Shown piece after piece: positions 45,501-55,298 of a stretch of DNA of 64,000 nucleotides (within the stretch, counting starts at the first letter, position 1; each line of letters starts with the position of its first letter). A program made the translations under genes and the position numbers. The notes below the pieces were generated by a model, which worked only from the letters and a program-made list of their open reading frames with translations, was not told where the DNA came from and made no database searches. Origin of the DNA: Vibrio orientalis CIP 102891 = ATCC 33934 (GTDB lineage Bacteria; Pseudomonadota; Gammaproteobacteria; Enterobacterales; Vibrionaceae); NCBI RefSeq assembly GCF_000176235.1, contig NZ_ACZV01000001.1:62001-126000 (forward strand). The letters are read 5' to 3'.

Positions 45501-48500
45501 ATGCGCTTTACTGATGTTTTTATTAAACGTCCAGTTTTAGCGGTATCGATCAGCTTTTTGATTGCTCTGCTTGGTTTACAAGCAATCTTCAAAATGCAGG
45601 TCCGTGAATACCCTGAAATGACGAATACTGTTGTGACGGTTTCGACCAGTTACTACGGTGCCAGTGCAGACTTAATCCAAGGCTTTATTACTCAGCCACT
45701 GGAACAAGCAGTCGCGCAGGCAGACAATATCGATTACATGACTTCTCAATCGGTTTTGGGTAAATCTACCATTACCGTCAACATGAAGTTAAACACCGAC
45801 CCGAATGCGGCACTGTCTGACGTTCTGGCTAAGACTAACTCGGTTCGCTCTCAGCTTCCTAAAGAAGCCGAGGACCCAACCGTAACTATGTCTACCGGTT
45901 CAACAACCGCGGTACTTTACATCGGCTTTACCAGTGACGAGCTTTCTTCAAGCCAAATCACTGACTACCTTGAGCGTGTAATCAATCCGCAGCTGTTCAC
46001 CGTTAACGGTGTCTCGAAGGTCGACCTCTACGGTGGTATGAAGTACGCACTGCGTATTTGGTTAGATCCGTCGAAAATGGCGGCGCTAGGTCTGACAGCA
46101 ACGGATGTTATGGGTGTACTCAACGCCAACAACTACCAGTCAGCGACTGGTCAGGCTGTGGGTGAATTCGTCCTTTACAACGGTAGTGCTGATACGCAGG
46201 TATCGAACGTAGCAGAACTAGAAAACTTAGTCGTAAGTTCTGACGAAGGTGATATTACTCGTCTAAGCGATATTGCTAAGGTTTCACTAGAGAAAAGCCA
46301 CGACATTTACCGTGCAAGTGCTAATGGTCAAGAAGCGGTGGTTGCTGCGATTAACGCCGCACCAAGTGCTAACCCAATCAACATTGCTGCAGATGTACTA
46401 GAGCTGCTACCTCAACTAGAGCGTAACCTGCCAAGTACTATCAAGATGAACGTAATGTATGACTCAACGATTGCGATCAACGAGTCTATCAACGAAGTAA
46501 TCAAGACGATTGTTGAAGCAGCGGTTATTGTACTTATCGTGATTACCCTATTCTTAGGTTCGTTCCGTGCGGTAATCATCCCTATCGTTACTATCCCGCT
46601 TTCACTGATTGGTGTTGCGATGGTAATGCAAGGTATGGGCTTCTCGTGGAACCTAATGACACTACTGGCAATGGTACTGGCTATCGGTCTGGTAGTAGAT
46701 GATGCGATCGTTGTTCTTGAAAACGTCGACCGTCATATCAAGTTGGGTGAATCACCATTCCGTGCCGCGATTATCGGTACTCGTGAAATCGCAATACCTG
46801 TTATTGCAATGACACTAACGCTAGGTGCGGTATATGCGCCGATCGCGCTGATGGGTGGTATTACTGGCTCGCTATTTAAAGAGTTCGCCTTAACCCTAGC
46901 GGGTTCGGTATTCGTATCGGGTATCGTGGCACTGACGCTATCGCCAATGATGTGTTCAAAAATGCTTAAGGCCAATGAAGAGCCAAGCAAGTTTGAGCAG
47001 AAAGTTCACCATGTACTTGATGGCATGACTAACCGCTACGCGAAAATGCTTAAGGCAGTCATGCAGCATCGTCCGGTGGTGATTGGCTTTGCAATCATCG
47101 TATTCGCCAGTCTACCTATGCTGTTTAAGTTCATCCCGAGTGAACTTGCACCGTCTGAAGATAAAGGCGTTGTGATGCTAATGGGTACTGCACCGTCTAA
47201 CGCTAACTTAGACTTTATGCAGAACACCATGAACGACGTAAACAAAATTCTGTCTGATCAGCCAGAAGTGGCATTTGCACAGGTGTTTACTGGTGTGCCT
47301 AACTCAAACCAAGCATTTGGTATTGCGTCTATGGTGCCTTGGAGTGAGCGTGAAGCGAGTCAGTCTGAAGTAGCAAACCGCGTGGGTGGTTTAGTGGGCA
47401 ATGTTCCGGGTATGGCTGTAACAGCATTCCAGATGCCAGAACTACCTGGTGCAGGTTCAGGCCTACCGATTCAGTTCGTTGTTACTACACCAAATGCGTT
47501 TGAGAGCCTATTCTCTATCGCAACCGACGTATTGACCGAAGTGAAATCGAGCCCAATGTTCGTGTACTCAGATTTGGATCTGAACTACGACTCGGCAACG
47601 ATGAAAATCAACATCGATAAAGATAAAGCCGGCGCTTATGGCGTTACCATGCAAGACATCGGTATCACGCTAAGCACAATGATGGCCGACGGTTACGTAA
47701 ACCGTATCGACCTGAATGGCCGCTCTTATGAGGTTATTCCTCAAGTTGAGCGTAAGTGGCGTCTAAACCCTGAGTCGATGAACAACTACTACGTACGCTC
47801 CGCGAACGGCAAAGCAGTACCACTAGGCAGCTTAATCACGATTGATGTTGTGGCAGAGCCTCGTTCTCTACCTCACTTCAACCAGCTCAACTCAGCAACA
47901 GTGGGGGCAGTTCCAGCACCGGGCACAGCGATGGGTGATGCAATCAACTGGTTCGAAGGTATTGCAGCAGAGAAGCTACCAAGTGGTTACAACCACGACT
48001 ACATGGGTGAAGCACGTCAGTACGTGACTGAAGGCAGCGCACTTTACGCAACCTTTGGTCTAGCACTAGCGATCATCTTCTTGGTTCTAGCGATTCAGTT
48101 TGAATCACTGAAAGATCCACTGGTTATCATGGTGTCAGTACCACTAGCGATTTGTGGTGCCTTAATTGCCCTTGCTTGGGGCGCGGCAACCATGAATATC
48201 TACTCTCAGGTAGGTTTGATTACTCTGGTTGGTCTGATTACTAAGCACGGTATCTTGATCTGTGAAGTAGCCAAAGAAGAGCAGTTGCACAACAAACTGA
48301 GTAAAACTGAAGCGGTTATGGAAGCGGCGAAAGTACGTCTACGCCCTATCCTAATGACGACAGCAGCGATGATTGCAGGTCTTATCCCGCTGATGTACGC
48401 AAGTGGTGCAGGTGCAGCGCAGCGCTTTAGTATCGGTATCGTAATCGTGGCTGGTCTAGCGATTGGTACTATCTTTACGCTATTCGTACTACCTGTGATT

Positions 48501-48623
48501 TACAGCTACCTAGCTGAAAAACACAAGCCACTACCAGTGTTTGTTGAAGACAAAGATTTGGAAAAGCTGGCACGCGTTGATGAAGCGAAAGCCGCTCATC
48601 GTGAGCTAGCAGACAACAAGTAA
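45501..48623 (+). CDS. vexB: RND multidrug efflux pump (VexB-like)
   Basis: 1040-residue resistance-nodulation-division transporter, proton-driven, with 12 transmembrane segments and two large periplasmic loops. N-terminus MRFTDVFIKRPVLAVSISFLIALLGL; proton-relay Asp pair in GLVVDDAIVVLENVDRH near 404; second-half motif GLITKHGILICEVAKEE. Exports detergents, bile salts and drugs in homologous Vibrio systems; the spectrum is inferred. Ends with a strong terminator. Confidence 0.9.
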   Translation: MRFTDVFIKRPVLAVSISFLIALLGLQAIFKMQVREYPEMTNTVVTVSTSYYGASADLIQGFITQPLEQAVAQADNIDYMTSQSVLGKSTITVNMKLNTDPNAALSDVLAKTNSVRSQLPKEAEDPTVTMSTGSTTAVLYIGFTSDELSSSQITDYLERVINPQLFTVNGVSKVDLYGGMKYALRIWLDPSKMAALGLTATDVMGVLNANNYQSATGQAVGEFVLYNGSADTQVSNVAELENLVVSSDEGDITRLSDIAKVSLEKSHDIYRASANGQEAVVAAINAAPSANPINIAADVLELLPQLERNLPSTIKMNVMYDSTIAINESINEVIKTIVEAAVIVLIVITLFLGSFRAVIIPIVTIPLSLIGVAMVMQGMGFSWNLMTLLAMVLAIGLVVDDAIVVLENVDRHIKLGESPFRAAIIGTREIAIPVIAMTLTLGAVYAPIALMGGITGSLFKEFALTLAGSVFVSGIVALTLSPMMCSKMLKANEEPSKFEQKVHHVLDGMTNRYAKMLKAVMQHRPVVIGFAIIVFASLPMLFKFIPSELAPSEDKGVVMLMGTAPSNANLDFMQNTMNDVNKILSDQPEVAFAQVFTGVPNSNQAFGIASMVPWSEREASQSEVANRVGGLVGNVPGMAVTAFQMPELPGAGSGLPIQFVVTTPNAFESLFSIATDVLTEVKSSPMFVYSDLDLNYDSATMKINIDKDKAGAYGVTMQDIGITLSTMMADGYVNRIDLNGRSYEVIPQVERKWRLNPESMNNYYVRSANGKAVPLGSLITIDVVAEPRSLPHFNQLNSATVGAVPAPGTAMGDAINWFEGIAAEKLPSGYNHDYMGEARQYVTEGSALYATFGLALAIIFLVLAIQFESLKDPLVIMVSVPLAICGALIALAWGAATMNIYSQVGLITLVGLITKHGILICEVAKEEQLHNKLSKTEAVMEAAKVRLRPILMTTAAMIAGLIPLMYASGAGAAQRFSIGIVIVAGLAIGTIFTLFVLPVIYSYLAEKHKPLPVFVEDKDLEKLARVDEAKAAHRELADNK

Positions 48624-48637
48624 TCTGCTAAAAATTG

Positions 48638-48663
48638 AAAGGCCACTTCGGTGGCCTTTTTTA
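48638..48663 (+). terminator. Intrinsic terminator after vexB
   Basis: AAAGGCCAC, TTCG, GTGGCCTTTTTT: a UUCG-capped stem with a T run, 15 nt past the stop. Confidence 0.93.
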
Positions 48664-48769
48664 TTTGCCTCATTTCGCTGATATGAGCTTCGAATTTTTG
48701 CTATCGAGGTAGCGACTTTCCCGTATCAATTACATAGAATGAGAGCAAATCGAAAGGAGTTTTAGTCAC

Positions 48770-49021
48770 ATGTTTGACCCAAAGAAACTAGAGCAAATTG
48801 CTAAACAAATTCATGACTCTATGCCTGCGCCAGTAAAAGAGCTTGGCTCAGATGTCGACCAAAAGGTTCGCCAAGTGATCCAAGGTCAGCTAAATAAGCT
48901 AGACGTGGTTAGCCGCGAAGAGTTCGATGTGCAGACGCAAGTCCTACTACGCACTCGTCAAAAGCTGACTGAGATGGAAAAGAAACTAGCCGATTTAGAA
49001 CAAAAGCTAGCGGATAAGTAA
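48770..49021 (+). CDS. ubiK: Ubiquinone biosynthesis accessory factor UbiK (YqiC family)
   Basis: 83 residues, all helix. The N-terminus [26 protein letters not shown] is the family signature, and the C-terminal half is a coiled coil (heptads in [21 protein letters not shown]). UbiK works with UbiJ as an accessory factor of late ubiquinone steps and binds membranes. GGAG lies 11 nt before ATG. Confidence 0.93.
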   Translation: MFDPKKLEQIAKQIHDSMPAPVKELGSDVDQKVRQVIQGQLNKLDVVSREEFDVQTQVLLRTRQKLTEMEKKLADLEQKLADK

Positions 49022-49022
49022 T

Positions 49023-49057
49023 AAAAAAACGCTTCCAGATTGGAAGCGTTTTTTTAT
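49023..49057. terminator. Bidirectional terminator between ubiK and exported-protein gene
   Basis: AAACGCTTCC, AGATT, GGAAGCGTTTTTTT with an A run on the left side. Confidence 0.92.
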
Positions 49058-49593
49058 TACTGCTGTTTCGCTTTGAGAGCTTGTAGAGAGGCTTGCTGAA
49101 AGCCCTGTGCAGAAACGGTATAGGTATAATCTTCCATCACCGTTTGCTCAGCCTGATTAATACTGCCAATCTTCACTTCTTCCTTACCAATGAAATGACC
49201 ATTTAAGAAGTTGTTCCCCGCAATGGTGGCTGGGGAGTATTGGGCAAAGCCATCGTGGCAAACCCCGTTCATCTCAATAAACTGACCATCAACGGCAATC
49301 TCTCGATTAGGTAAAGGGCGATCATCGGAACCTTGTTCATCCTCACCATTGCAGCGATGCCCGCGGTCAACAAAATGCAAAGTAAAACCACCATCAAAGC
49401 GCACCGTCAGGTAGCCGTCGTTGTGTTCATCGGCAGCGATCGTATCAGCGGCCACTTGAGCACCTGAGTCTCCAACAAACCGCCACTGCTGAATATCAAA
49501 CTGACTCTTATCTAGCTCTGGTAATGGGCGCCCCATCGCGAAGCTCGATACAGATGTAAGACCAAGAACCATCCCGACGATATACTTATTCAT
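49057..49593 (-). CDS. Exported protein of unknown function
   Basis: 178 residues with a signal peptide (VGMVLGLTSVSSFAMG; cleavage near 20). The mature part is acidic and beta-rich with two cysteines (RCNGEDEQ, GVCHDG) that could form a periplasmic disulfide. I do not recognise a family, though the position between ubiK and ilvC is shared with V. cholerae as I recall it. No membrane segments beyond the leader. Confidence 0.75.
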   Translation of the reverse strand: MNKYIVGMVLGLTSVSSFAMGRPLPELDKSQFDIQQWRFVGDSGAQVAADTIAADEHNDGYLTVRFDGGFTLHFVDRGHRCNGEDEQGSDDRPLPNREIAVDGQFIEMNGVCHDGFAQYSPATIAGNNFLNGHFIGKEEVKIGSINQAEQTVMEDYTYTVSAQGFQQASLQALKAKQQ

Positions 49594-49947
49594 TGTTTAC
49601 TTTACCTTGCTGTTATTACGCTCCTTATCTAAACATACTCACAGATTCATTTGTGCTCGACTTGTAGGACGCCTACAAAATCTTGACCAAGTTTTCACCA
49701 ACTTTACTTCGCACAAACAAAAAGGCTTGGTCAACGGAGACCAAGCCTTTTAATTAGATGTTGTGTTTTATTTTGTATTTATTGACCCCAGTCTATCTGG
49801 AGTTCTTTGCTAACCTACAGTCTAGATTAGCGAATTACGCAGATTAGATATTCAAAGCTAAGAGCTTAAGTTCGCGGAGGTAACACGGAGTTTGCGCTAG
49901 CAAATGAGTATTACCGACAAAGAAATTAAGCTCCTTAGCGAAGAAGA
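49594..49947 (-). other. ilvC 3' untranslated region and intergenic
   Basis: 354 bases with no gene. 49753-49947 would be a transcribed 3' UTR of ilvC. On the far side of the terminator is a small palindrome TTGTAGG-ACG-CCTACAA (49662-49678). No known RNA family was recognised. Confidence 0.55.
49719..49752 (-). terminator. Intrinsic terminator of ilvC transcript
   Basis: Minus strand AAAAGGCTTGGTC, TCCGT, TGACCAAGCCTTTTTGTTTG. It lies about 196 nt past the ilvC stop, leaving a long 3' untranslated region. Confidence 0.88.
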
Positions 49948-51432
49948 TTAGCCACCTACCGCGATATTTTTCATATCTGTCATGTAACCACGTAGCTCTT
50001 CACCGATGTACTCTACTGGGTGGTTACGAATCGTATCGTTTACTGCGATTAGCGTAGCGTTATCTACTTGGTTAGACGTTTCGCCTAGGCCTTTACCAAT
50101 CACGTCTGTTGATACTGAAGGCATGAACTTCTCACGTAGTAGCGGCGTTGCTACGTTAGCGAATAGGTAGTTACCGTATTCTGCTGTGTCTGAGATTACT
50201 ACGTTCATTTCGTATAGACGCTTACGTGCTACTGTGTTTGCGATTAGTGGTAGCTCGTGTAGTGACTCGTAGTACGCAGACTCATCGATGATGCCTGATG
50301 CCGTCATTGCTTCGAATGCTAGCTCAACACCGGCACGAACCATTGCGACTAGTAGAATGCCGTTGTCGAAGTACTCTTGCTCAGAGATTTCAACATCACT
50401 TGCTGGGTAGTTTTCAAAGGCCGTTTCGCCTGTCTCTTCACGCCAGCCTAGTAGGTTTGCGTCATCGTTAGCCCAGTCAGCCATCATAGTGCGAGAGAAC
50501 TCACCAGTGATGATGTCATCCATGTGCTTGTTGTAAAGCGGACGCATTAGCTCTTTAAGCTCTTCAGACAGCTCGAATGCTTTGATTTTCGCTGGGTTTG
50601 ATAGACGGTCCATCATGTGCGTGATGCCACCGAATTTCAGTGCTTCTGTGATAGTTTCCCAACCGTACTGTAGTAACTTACCTGCGTAGCTTGGGTCGAT
50701 GCCGTCAGCAATCATCTTCTCGTAAGATACGATAGAACCCGCTTGTAGCATGCCACATAGGATAGTTTGCTCACCCATTAGGTCAGATTTAACTTCTGCA
50801 ACGAATGAAGACTCTAGACAACCTGCGCGGTGGCCACCTGTACCTGCTGCCCATGCTTTCGCGATATCCCAGCCTTCACCTTTAGGGTCATTTTCTGGGT
50901 GAACAGCGATCAGTGTAGGAACGCCGAAACCACGCTTGTACTCTTCACGTACTTCTGTACCTGGACACTTAGGTGCAACCATTACAACCGTTAGGTCTTT
51001 ACGGATTTGCATGCCTTCTTCAACTACGTTGAAACCGTGCGAGTAACCTAGTGCAGCGCCTTGCTTCATTAGCGGCATTACCGTTTCTACAACGTTCGTG
51101 TGCTGCTTGTCTGGAGTAAGGTTGATGACTAGGTCTGCTTCAGGGATTAGCGTTTCGTAGCTTGCTACTTCAAAACCGTTTTCTTTTGCGTTCTTGTATG
51201 ACTGACGCTGCTCGTCAATCGCTGCCTGACGCAGTGCGTACGCTACGTTTAGGCCAGAGTCACGCATGTTTAGACCTTGGTTTAGGCCCTGAGCACCACA
51301 ACCAACGATAACGACTTTCTTACCTTTCAGGTAATCCGCTTCTGTTGCGAATTCGCTGCGGTCCATGAAACGACAACGACCTAATTGGTCTAGCTGCTCG
51401 CGTAGGTTTAAAGTATTGAAATAGTTAGCCAT
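49948..51432 (-). CDS. ilvC: Ketol-acid reductoisomerase
   Basis: Branched-chain amino-acid enzyme that isomerises and reduces acetolactate or acetohydroxybutyrate with NADPH and Mg2+. 494 residues, the long class II form with two C-terminal knotted domains (E. coli 491). The NADPH-binding [29 protein letters not shown] is near 36-64. GGAG sits 7 nt before the ATG. Divergent from its activator gene ilvY, as in E. coli. Confidence 0.97.
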   Translation of the reverse strand: MANYFNTLNLREQLDQLGRCRFMDRSEFATEADYLKGKKVVIVGCGAQGLNQGLNMRDSGLNVAYALRQAAIDEQRQSYKNAKENGFEVASYETLIPEADLVINLTPDKQHTNVVETVMPLMKQGAALGYSHGFNVVEEGMQIRKDLTVVMVAPKCPGTEVREEYKRGFGVPTLIAVHPENDPKGEGWDIAKAWAAGTGGHRAGCLESSFVAEVKSDLMGEQTILCGMLQAGSIVSYEKMIADGIDPSYAGKLLQYGWETITEALKFGGITHMMDRLSNPAKIKAFELSEELKELMRPLYNKHMDDIITGEFSRTMMADWANDDANLLGWREETGETAFENYPASDVEISEQEYFDNGILLVAMVRAGVELAFEAMTASGIIDESAYYESLHELPLIANTVARKRLYEMNVVISDTAEYGNYLFANVATPLLREKFMPSVSTDVIGKGLGETSNQVDNATLIAVNDTIRNHPVEYIGEELRGYMTDMKNIAVGG

Positions 51433-51544
51433 CTGGGCGCTCCTTTAAAGAATTTTTCCGTTGAGGTCGGTCGTTTTGTTACCGAATGAGTTCATACTAA
51501 AACAGACATTCTGTTGCTTAAAGTGATATATTCACAATTAGTAA

Positions 51545-51559
51545 TTGCAATTAATGCAA
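51545..51559. promoter_or_regulatory. Likely IlvY operator
   Basis: TTGCA-ATTAA-TGCAA, a perfect inverted repeat with the spacing of LysR-type sites, in the ilvC-ilvY divergent region 18 nt before ilvY. The E. coli IlvY operators contain very similar TTGCAAT elements. Confidence 0.6.
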
Positions 51560-51577
51560 CAAGGATGTGACCCTTTC

Positions 51578-52471
51578 ATGAACATTAAATGCCTGCAGTT
51601 GTTCATTCACCTGTGTGATAGTAAGAGCTTTGCCAAGACCGCTTCGGCAATGCATATCAGCCCTTCCGCATTGAGCCGTCAGATCCAAAAATTGGAAAGC
51701 GATACTGGGCAAGCACTGTTCCTACGTGACAATCGCAGTGTCGAGCTGACCCCTGCGGCGAAGAAGCTTCTGCCGGTGGCGCTGAATATCTTAGGAGAAT
51801 GGCAAAACTACAATGCGCAGTTAAAAGGCCATGAAGAAGAGTTAAAAGGTGAGATTCGCTTGTTCTGCTCAGTGACTGCCAGCTACAGTCATCTGCCTGA
51901 ACTGCTCTCTGAATTTCGCCTCCAGCACCCTTTTATTGAATTCAAACTCTCGACTGGCGACCCGGCTCAAGCGATTGGCAAAGTCTTAGCTGATGAAGCG
52001 GATATTGCTATCTCAGCCCTGCCAGAGCAGTTACCAGCACGTATCGAGTTTGAAACCATCAGTGAGATCCCACTGTCGGTGATTGCCCCAGTTGGGGTGA
52101 GCAACTTTGCTGAAGAGCTGAGAAAAGATAAACCTGATTGGTCTGCGATTCCATTTATTGTCCCAGAGTCAGGTACTGCCCGAGAGCGCGCCAATGCTTG
52201 GTTTAAGTCAATGAAGATTAAGCCGAACATCTATGCTCAAGTGTCAGGGCATGAAGCGATTGTCAGTATGGTCGCGCTAGGGTGTGGTGTCGGAATTGCA
52301 CCTGATGTGGTGATCAACAACAGCCCAGTCAAAGAGAAGATTGAACGGCTTAAAGTCGCCGCCTCAGTAAAACCGTTTAAGCTTGGGGTATGCTGTAAGC
52401 GCTCACAGTTAGACAACCCATTAGTCAAAGCTCTGTGGCAAATGGCGCACGATACTTATATCGCTCCATAA
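51578..52471 (+). CDS. ilvY: HTH-type transcriptional activator IlvY
   Basis: 297-residue LysR-type regulator that activates ilvC when acetolactate-type substrates bind. N-terminal winged helix (MNIKCLQLFIHLCDSKSFAKTASAMHISPSALSRQIQKLE), C-terminal co-inducer domain. I chose the ATG at 51578 because it matches the family; eleven codons upstream overlap the operator. Divergent from ilvC. Confidence 0.92.
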   Translation: MNIKCLQLFIHLCDSKSFAKTASAMHISPSALSRQIQKLESDTGQALFLRDNRSVELTPAAKKLLPVALNILGEWQNYNAQLKGHEEELKGEIRLFCSVTASYSHLPELLSEFRLQHPFIEFKLSTGDPAQAIGKVLADEADIAISALPEQLPARIEFETISEIPLSVIAPVGVSNFAEELRKDKPDWSAIPFIVPESGTARERANAWFKSMKIKPNIYAQVSGHEAIVSMVALGCGVGIAPDVVINNSPVKEKIERLKVAASVKPFKLGVCCKRSQLDNPLVKALWQMAHDTYIAP

Positions 52472-52494
52472 TTTCCCCTAGCACCAGATACAAC

Positions 52495-52537
52495 AAAGCC
52501 ACCGTTTTTCAGAATAAACAAACACGGTGGCTTTTGA
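52495..52537 (+). terminator. Intrinsic terminator after ilvY
   Basis: AAAGCCACCGT ... ACGGTGGCTTTTG: 11-bp stem with an 18-nt loop, 23 nt after the stop. Confidence 0.78.
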
Positions 52538-52618
52538 TACTTGCAATTTTTCCAAGACTAAATCGTTATGCCCGAGAAGGAGAAACGACTAAGTTGGAAA
52601 TCTCTAATCGCTTGATGA

Positions 52619-52656
52619 GATTCCCGATTACGCGACTTCGTCACTATCGGGAATGA
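52619..52656 (-). repeat. GTCATTCCCGAT palindromic repeat after hemN
   Basis: ATTCCCGAT and ATCGGGAAT form a 9-bp perfect stem with a 17-nt loop. The words GTCATTCC and GGGAATCTC are shared with the stretch at 39945-40000. It lies just past the hemN stop with no T run, so it is more likely an intergenic repeat than a terminator. Confidence 0.5.
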
Positions 52657-52665
52657 CACACTCAA

Positions 52666-54054
52666 TTAAATCACTCTTGAGAACTGCTGCTGACGCGCCT
52701 TAGCTCTTAAATACTTATCGAAACACATACAGATGTTACGAATCAGTAGGCGGCCACGTAGGGTTACGCGGATTTCTTCGTCATCTACTTCTACAAGCTC
52801 ATCATTGATAAAGGTCTGCAGTAAACCTAAGTCTTCTTTGAAGTAGTGATTAAATTGCACCTTAAACTCAGACTCAATCATGGTCTTATCCAGTTTAAAG
52901 TTACAAATTAGCTGTTTGATCACTTCACGACGAAGTAAGTCATCACTATCAAGTGCAACACCTTTCCATAACGCATGACGCTGGTCGGTCACTTGAGCAT
53001 AGTATTTCTTCAACTCTTTCTGGTTTTGCGCATACGCATCACCAATCATTGAAATCGCCGAAACACCAAAGCCCACTAAGTCTGCTTCACCTTGTGTGGT
53101 GTAGCCTTGGAAGTTTCGGTGCAACACGCCATTGCGCTGAGCCACGGCCAGTTCATCATCTGGCTGGGCAAAGTGGTCCATACCGATAAACTGATAATCA
53201 GCCCCAGTTAGCGTTGCAATTGTGTCTTGCAAAATCGCCATCTTCTCTTCAGCGATCGGCAGATCTTCATCTTTAATCTTACGCTGCGCGGCAAACAGCT
53301 GTGGCATATGCGCGTAGTTAAACACCGATAAGCGACCCGGTTTCATTTCCAGTACTTGTTTAAGCGTCTCAGCAAACGAGTCTTTAGTTTGTTTTGGCAG
53401 GCCGTAAATCAAATCAAGGTTGGTTGAACGGAACCCCAGCTCTTTGGCTCGAGCAACCATGGCAACGATAAATTCTTCATCTTGCTCACGGTTAACCAAC
53501 TTCTGCACTTCTTTATTGAAGTCTTGAACACCAATACTCAAACGGTTGAAGCCTTCACCACGTAGATGGTCCAGCATGTCTAGCTCTATTTCACGCGGGT
53601 CGACTTCGATACTGATTTCAGCATCGCCTTCGAAGTAGAACTCACCACGAAGAATTGCCATCACGCGACTAATTTGCGCTTTGGTTAGGAAGGTTGGTGT
53701 ACCGCCGCCAAAGTGAAGCTGTGTCACTTTACGACCTTGTAGTAGTGCCGCACGAGTACGGATTTCTAGCTCTAGCACATCAAGGTACTCGTCCGCTTTA
53801 TGGGCATGGCGAGTGATGACCTTATTACAACCACAGTAGTAGCAAAGCTTGTGGCAGAAAGGGATGTGGATATAGAGAGAAAGCGGTCGCTCTGGATACT
53901 GAGTACACGCCATGTCGTAGTCTGCGACAGTAAACGCTTCATGGAACTCTAAAGCTGTTGGGTACGAGGTATAACGAGGACCTGAATAGTTGTACTTATC
54001 AAGAACCGCTTGATCCCAGACAATTTGTTGGCTTGCGACGACTGGCTGCGACAT
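52666..54054 (-). CDS. hemN: Oxygen-independent coproporphyrinogen III oxidase HemN
   Basis: Radical-SAM enzyme making protoporphyrinogen IX under low oxygen. 462 residues. The [4Fe-4S] motif is Cys67-x3-Cys71-x2-Cys74 in PFCHKLCYYCGC, followed by HFGGGTPTFL and SIEVDPRE; the N-terminal YSGPRYTSYPTA tripwire is present. Typical HemN, unlike HemW-type relatives, which lack this N-terminus. No clear FNR box was found in the 186 nt upstream. Confidence 0.95.
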   Translation of the reverse strand: MSQPVVASQQIVWDQAVLDKYNYSGPRYTSYPTALEFHEAFTVADYDMACTQYPERPLSLYIHIPFCHKLCYYCGCNKVITRHAHKADEYLDVLELEIRTRAALLQGRKVTQLHFGGGTPTFLTKAQISRVMAILRGEFYFEGDAEISIEVDPREIELDMLDHLRGEGFNRLSIGVQDFNKEVQKLVNREQDEEFIVAMVARAKELGFRSTNLDLIYGLPKQTKDSFAETLKQVLEMKPGRLSVFNYAHMPQLFAAQRKIKDEDLPIAEEKMAILQDTIATLTGADYQFIGMDHFAQPDDELAVAQRNGVLHRNFQGYTTQGEADLVGFGVSAISMIGDAYAQNQKELKKYYAQVTDQRHALWKGVALDSDDLLRREVIKQLICNFKLDKTMIESEFKVQFNHYFKEDLGLLQTFINDELVEVDDEEIRVTLRGRLLIRNICMCFDKYLRAKARQQQFSRVI

Positions 54055-54186
54055 GATGGTATTTCCGTTTGGGCTTTAATGCTTATGTGGCCGATTGGGC
54101 CATTGTAATTAGCAGGCTATTTTGCCACACCTAAGAGTGAGTCGTTGGTGCACAAGCTGCTTTTTGAGTAGCAATACTCAGAATTG

Positions 54187-54228
54187 ATAACTCGATCACT
54201 ACCCTTTTAGTGTAAGCGATCGAGTTAT
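54187..54228 (-). terminator. Hairpin after DUF2489 gene
   Basis: ATAACTCGATC and GATCGAGTTAT form an 11-bp perfect stem with an inner ACT/AGT pair, 13 nt past the stop at 54241. No T run is visible, so its activity as a terminator is uncertain. Confidence 0.5.
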
Positions 54229-54240
54229 AAAAGTTAGGCG

Positions 54241-54729
54241 CTAGATCATTTGAATGTTGATCTGGTTATTTAGCGGTTTCACTTTTTTCTGCAGACGTTT
54301 TAGTTCTTCAGTAATATCTTGCTGAAGACGTGACTCTGCTTTATGGCGCTCAAGATTTTGCTTCATGCGCTGTTGCTTAGCCAACTCCTGACGAGCTTCA
54401 CCGCGCGCCATATCTTTAACGATATGGAACAGTTCTGAAGTCGCTGGGTATTCTTGGTCGAAGTCGACACGCTCTTCACCTTGGACATAGTCCATGATGT
54501 TATAAAGACGAATACTGATCTCAGATAGGTCACACTGCTCTTGAATGCCGGCTAAGCAAAGGACGTTGACGCTTTCAAAGATGTTGGCATTACGCTTTTC
54601 AATTGCCAGCTTTTGTTGCTGTAATTGCAATTCCTTTTGCTTCTTGAGCTGGAGCAGAAGGTAACCAGCATAAGAGGCTAAACCCAGAACAATTACACTG
54701 CCTGCGATAGCTAATAAGGTTACATTCAT
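54241..54729 (-). CDS. DUF2489 membrane-anchored protein
   Basis: 162 residues. An N-terminal transmembrane helix (LLAIAGSVIVLGLASYAGYLLL) is followed by a long charged coiled-coil-like region rich in Lys, Gln and Glu. I recognise it as the DUF2489 type found beside yihI in Vibrio; no function is known to me. 8 nt after yihI, so probably the same transcript. Confidence 0.82.
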   Translation of the reverse strand: MNVTLLAIAGSVIVLGLASYAGYLLLQLKKQKELQLQQQKLAIEKRNANIFESVNVLCLAGIQEQCDLSEISIRLYNIMDYVQGEERVDFDQEYPATSELFHIVKDMARGEARQELAKQQRMKQNLERHKAESRLQQDITEELKRLQKKVKPLNNQINIQMI

Positions 54730-54737
54730 CGTGCTCT

Positions 54738-55298
54738 TTACCCTTTAAATTGGTTCAGATCCAAACCTTCAAACTGAGAAAGAAGCTCATCATCTGAATT
54801 CGCTTTCTTGCTCGGTTTCTGTTTTGCTACTGGCTCAACAACTTCTTCTTCCTCGAACTCTTCTTCAGGTTCTTCGTAGATACCAAGTTGCTTCATCAGT
54901 ATTTCAATACGTGCAAGTTTCTCATCAACGTACTTTTGTAGACCTGCACCTAGGTTGTCACCGTTATCTAGGCGATCCAACAGCACATTCAATTGCGCGT
55001 CATTCTCAAGCATTTCAAGCTCTTTCTCAGCGCTAATACGACGCTCAGCTTTGCTCGGTTTTTTCGCTGCTTCAACAACTAAAGGAATCTTCTTCTTGCT
55101 GCCTAAGCGTGGGTCACGCTTTTGGCCTGCAGTCTGTTGCTTGTGCGTTTTTGCTTCAGAGTTGCGCCCGCCAGTCTTTAGACCTTTGCGCTTTTTGTCT
55201 TTTTTACGTAGACGTCCTTCAACGTCTGATTCAGTGCGGTTACGAACAACGATTACTTCGCTATTACCGCCTGATCTTGCTTTCTTACTACGGCTCAT
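54738..55298 (-). CDS. yihI: Der GTPase-activating protein YihI
   Basis: 186 residues. A basic N-terminal half (MSRSKKARSGG ... RKKDKKRKGLKTG) and an acidic, Glu-rich C-terminal tail, as in E. coli YihI, which stimulates the GTPase Der and slows 50S ribosome assembly. Conserved middle: ELEMLENDAQLNVLLDRLDNGDNL. Near hemN, as in E. coli. Its start overlaps the upstream methyltransferase stop by one base (TAATG). Confidence 0.92.
   Translation of the reverse strand: MSRSKKARSGGNSEVIVVRNRTESDVEGRLRKKDKKRKGLKTGGRNSEAKTHKQQTAGQKRDPRLGSKKKIPLVVEAAKKPSKAERRISAEKELEMLENDAQLNVLLDRLDNGDNLGAGLQKYVDEKLARIEILMKQLGIYEEPEEEFEEEEVVEPVAKQKPSKKANSDDELLSQFEGLDLNQFKG

Noticed and set aside
43798..48623. Recently acquired multidrug efflux island
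   Set aside because: No mobility genes, tRNA-linked attachment repeats or composition shift are seen, and the place between rep and ubiK/ilvC fits the core vexRAB locus.
54181..54200. TTGATAACTCGATCA as an FNR box for hemN
   Set aside because: The half-sites are six rather than four bases apart, and the sequence is fully explained as part of the hairpin after the DUF2489 gene.
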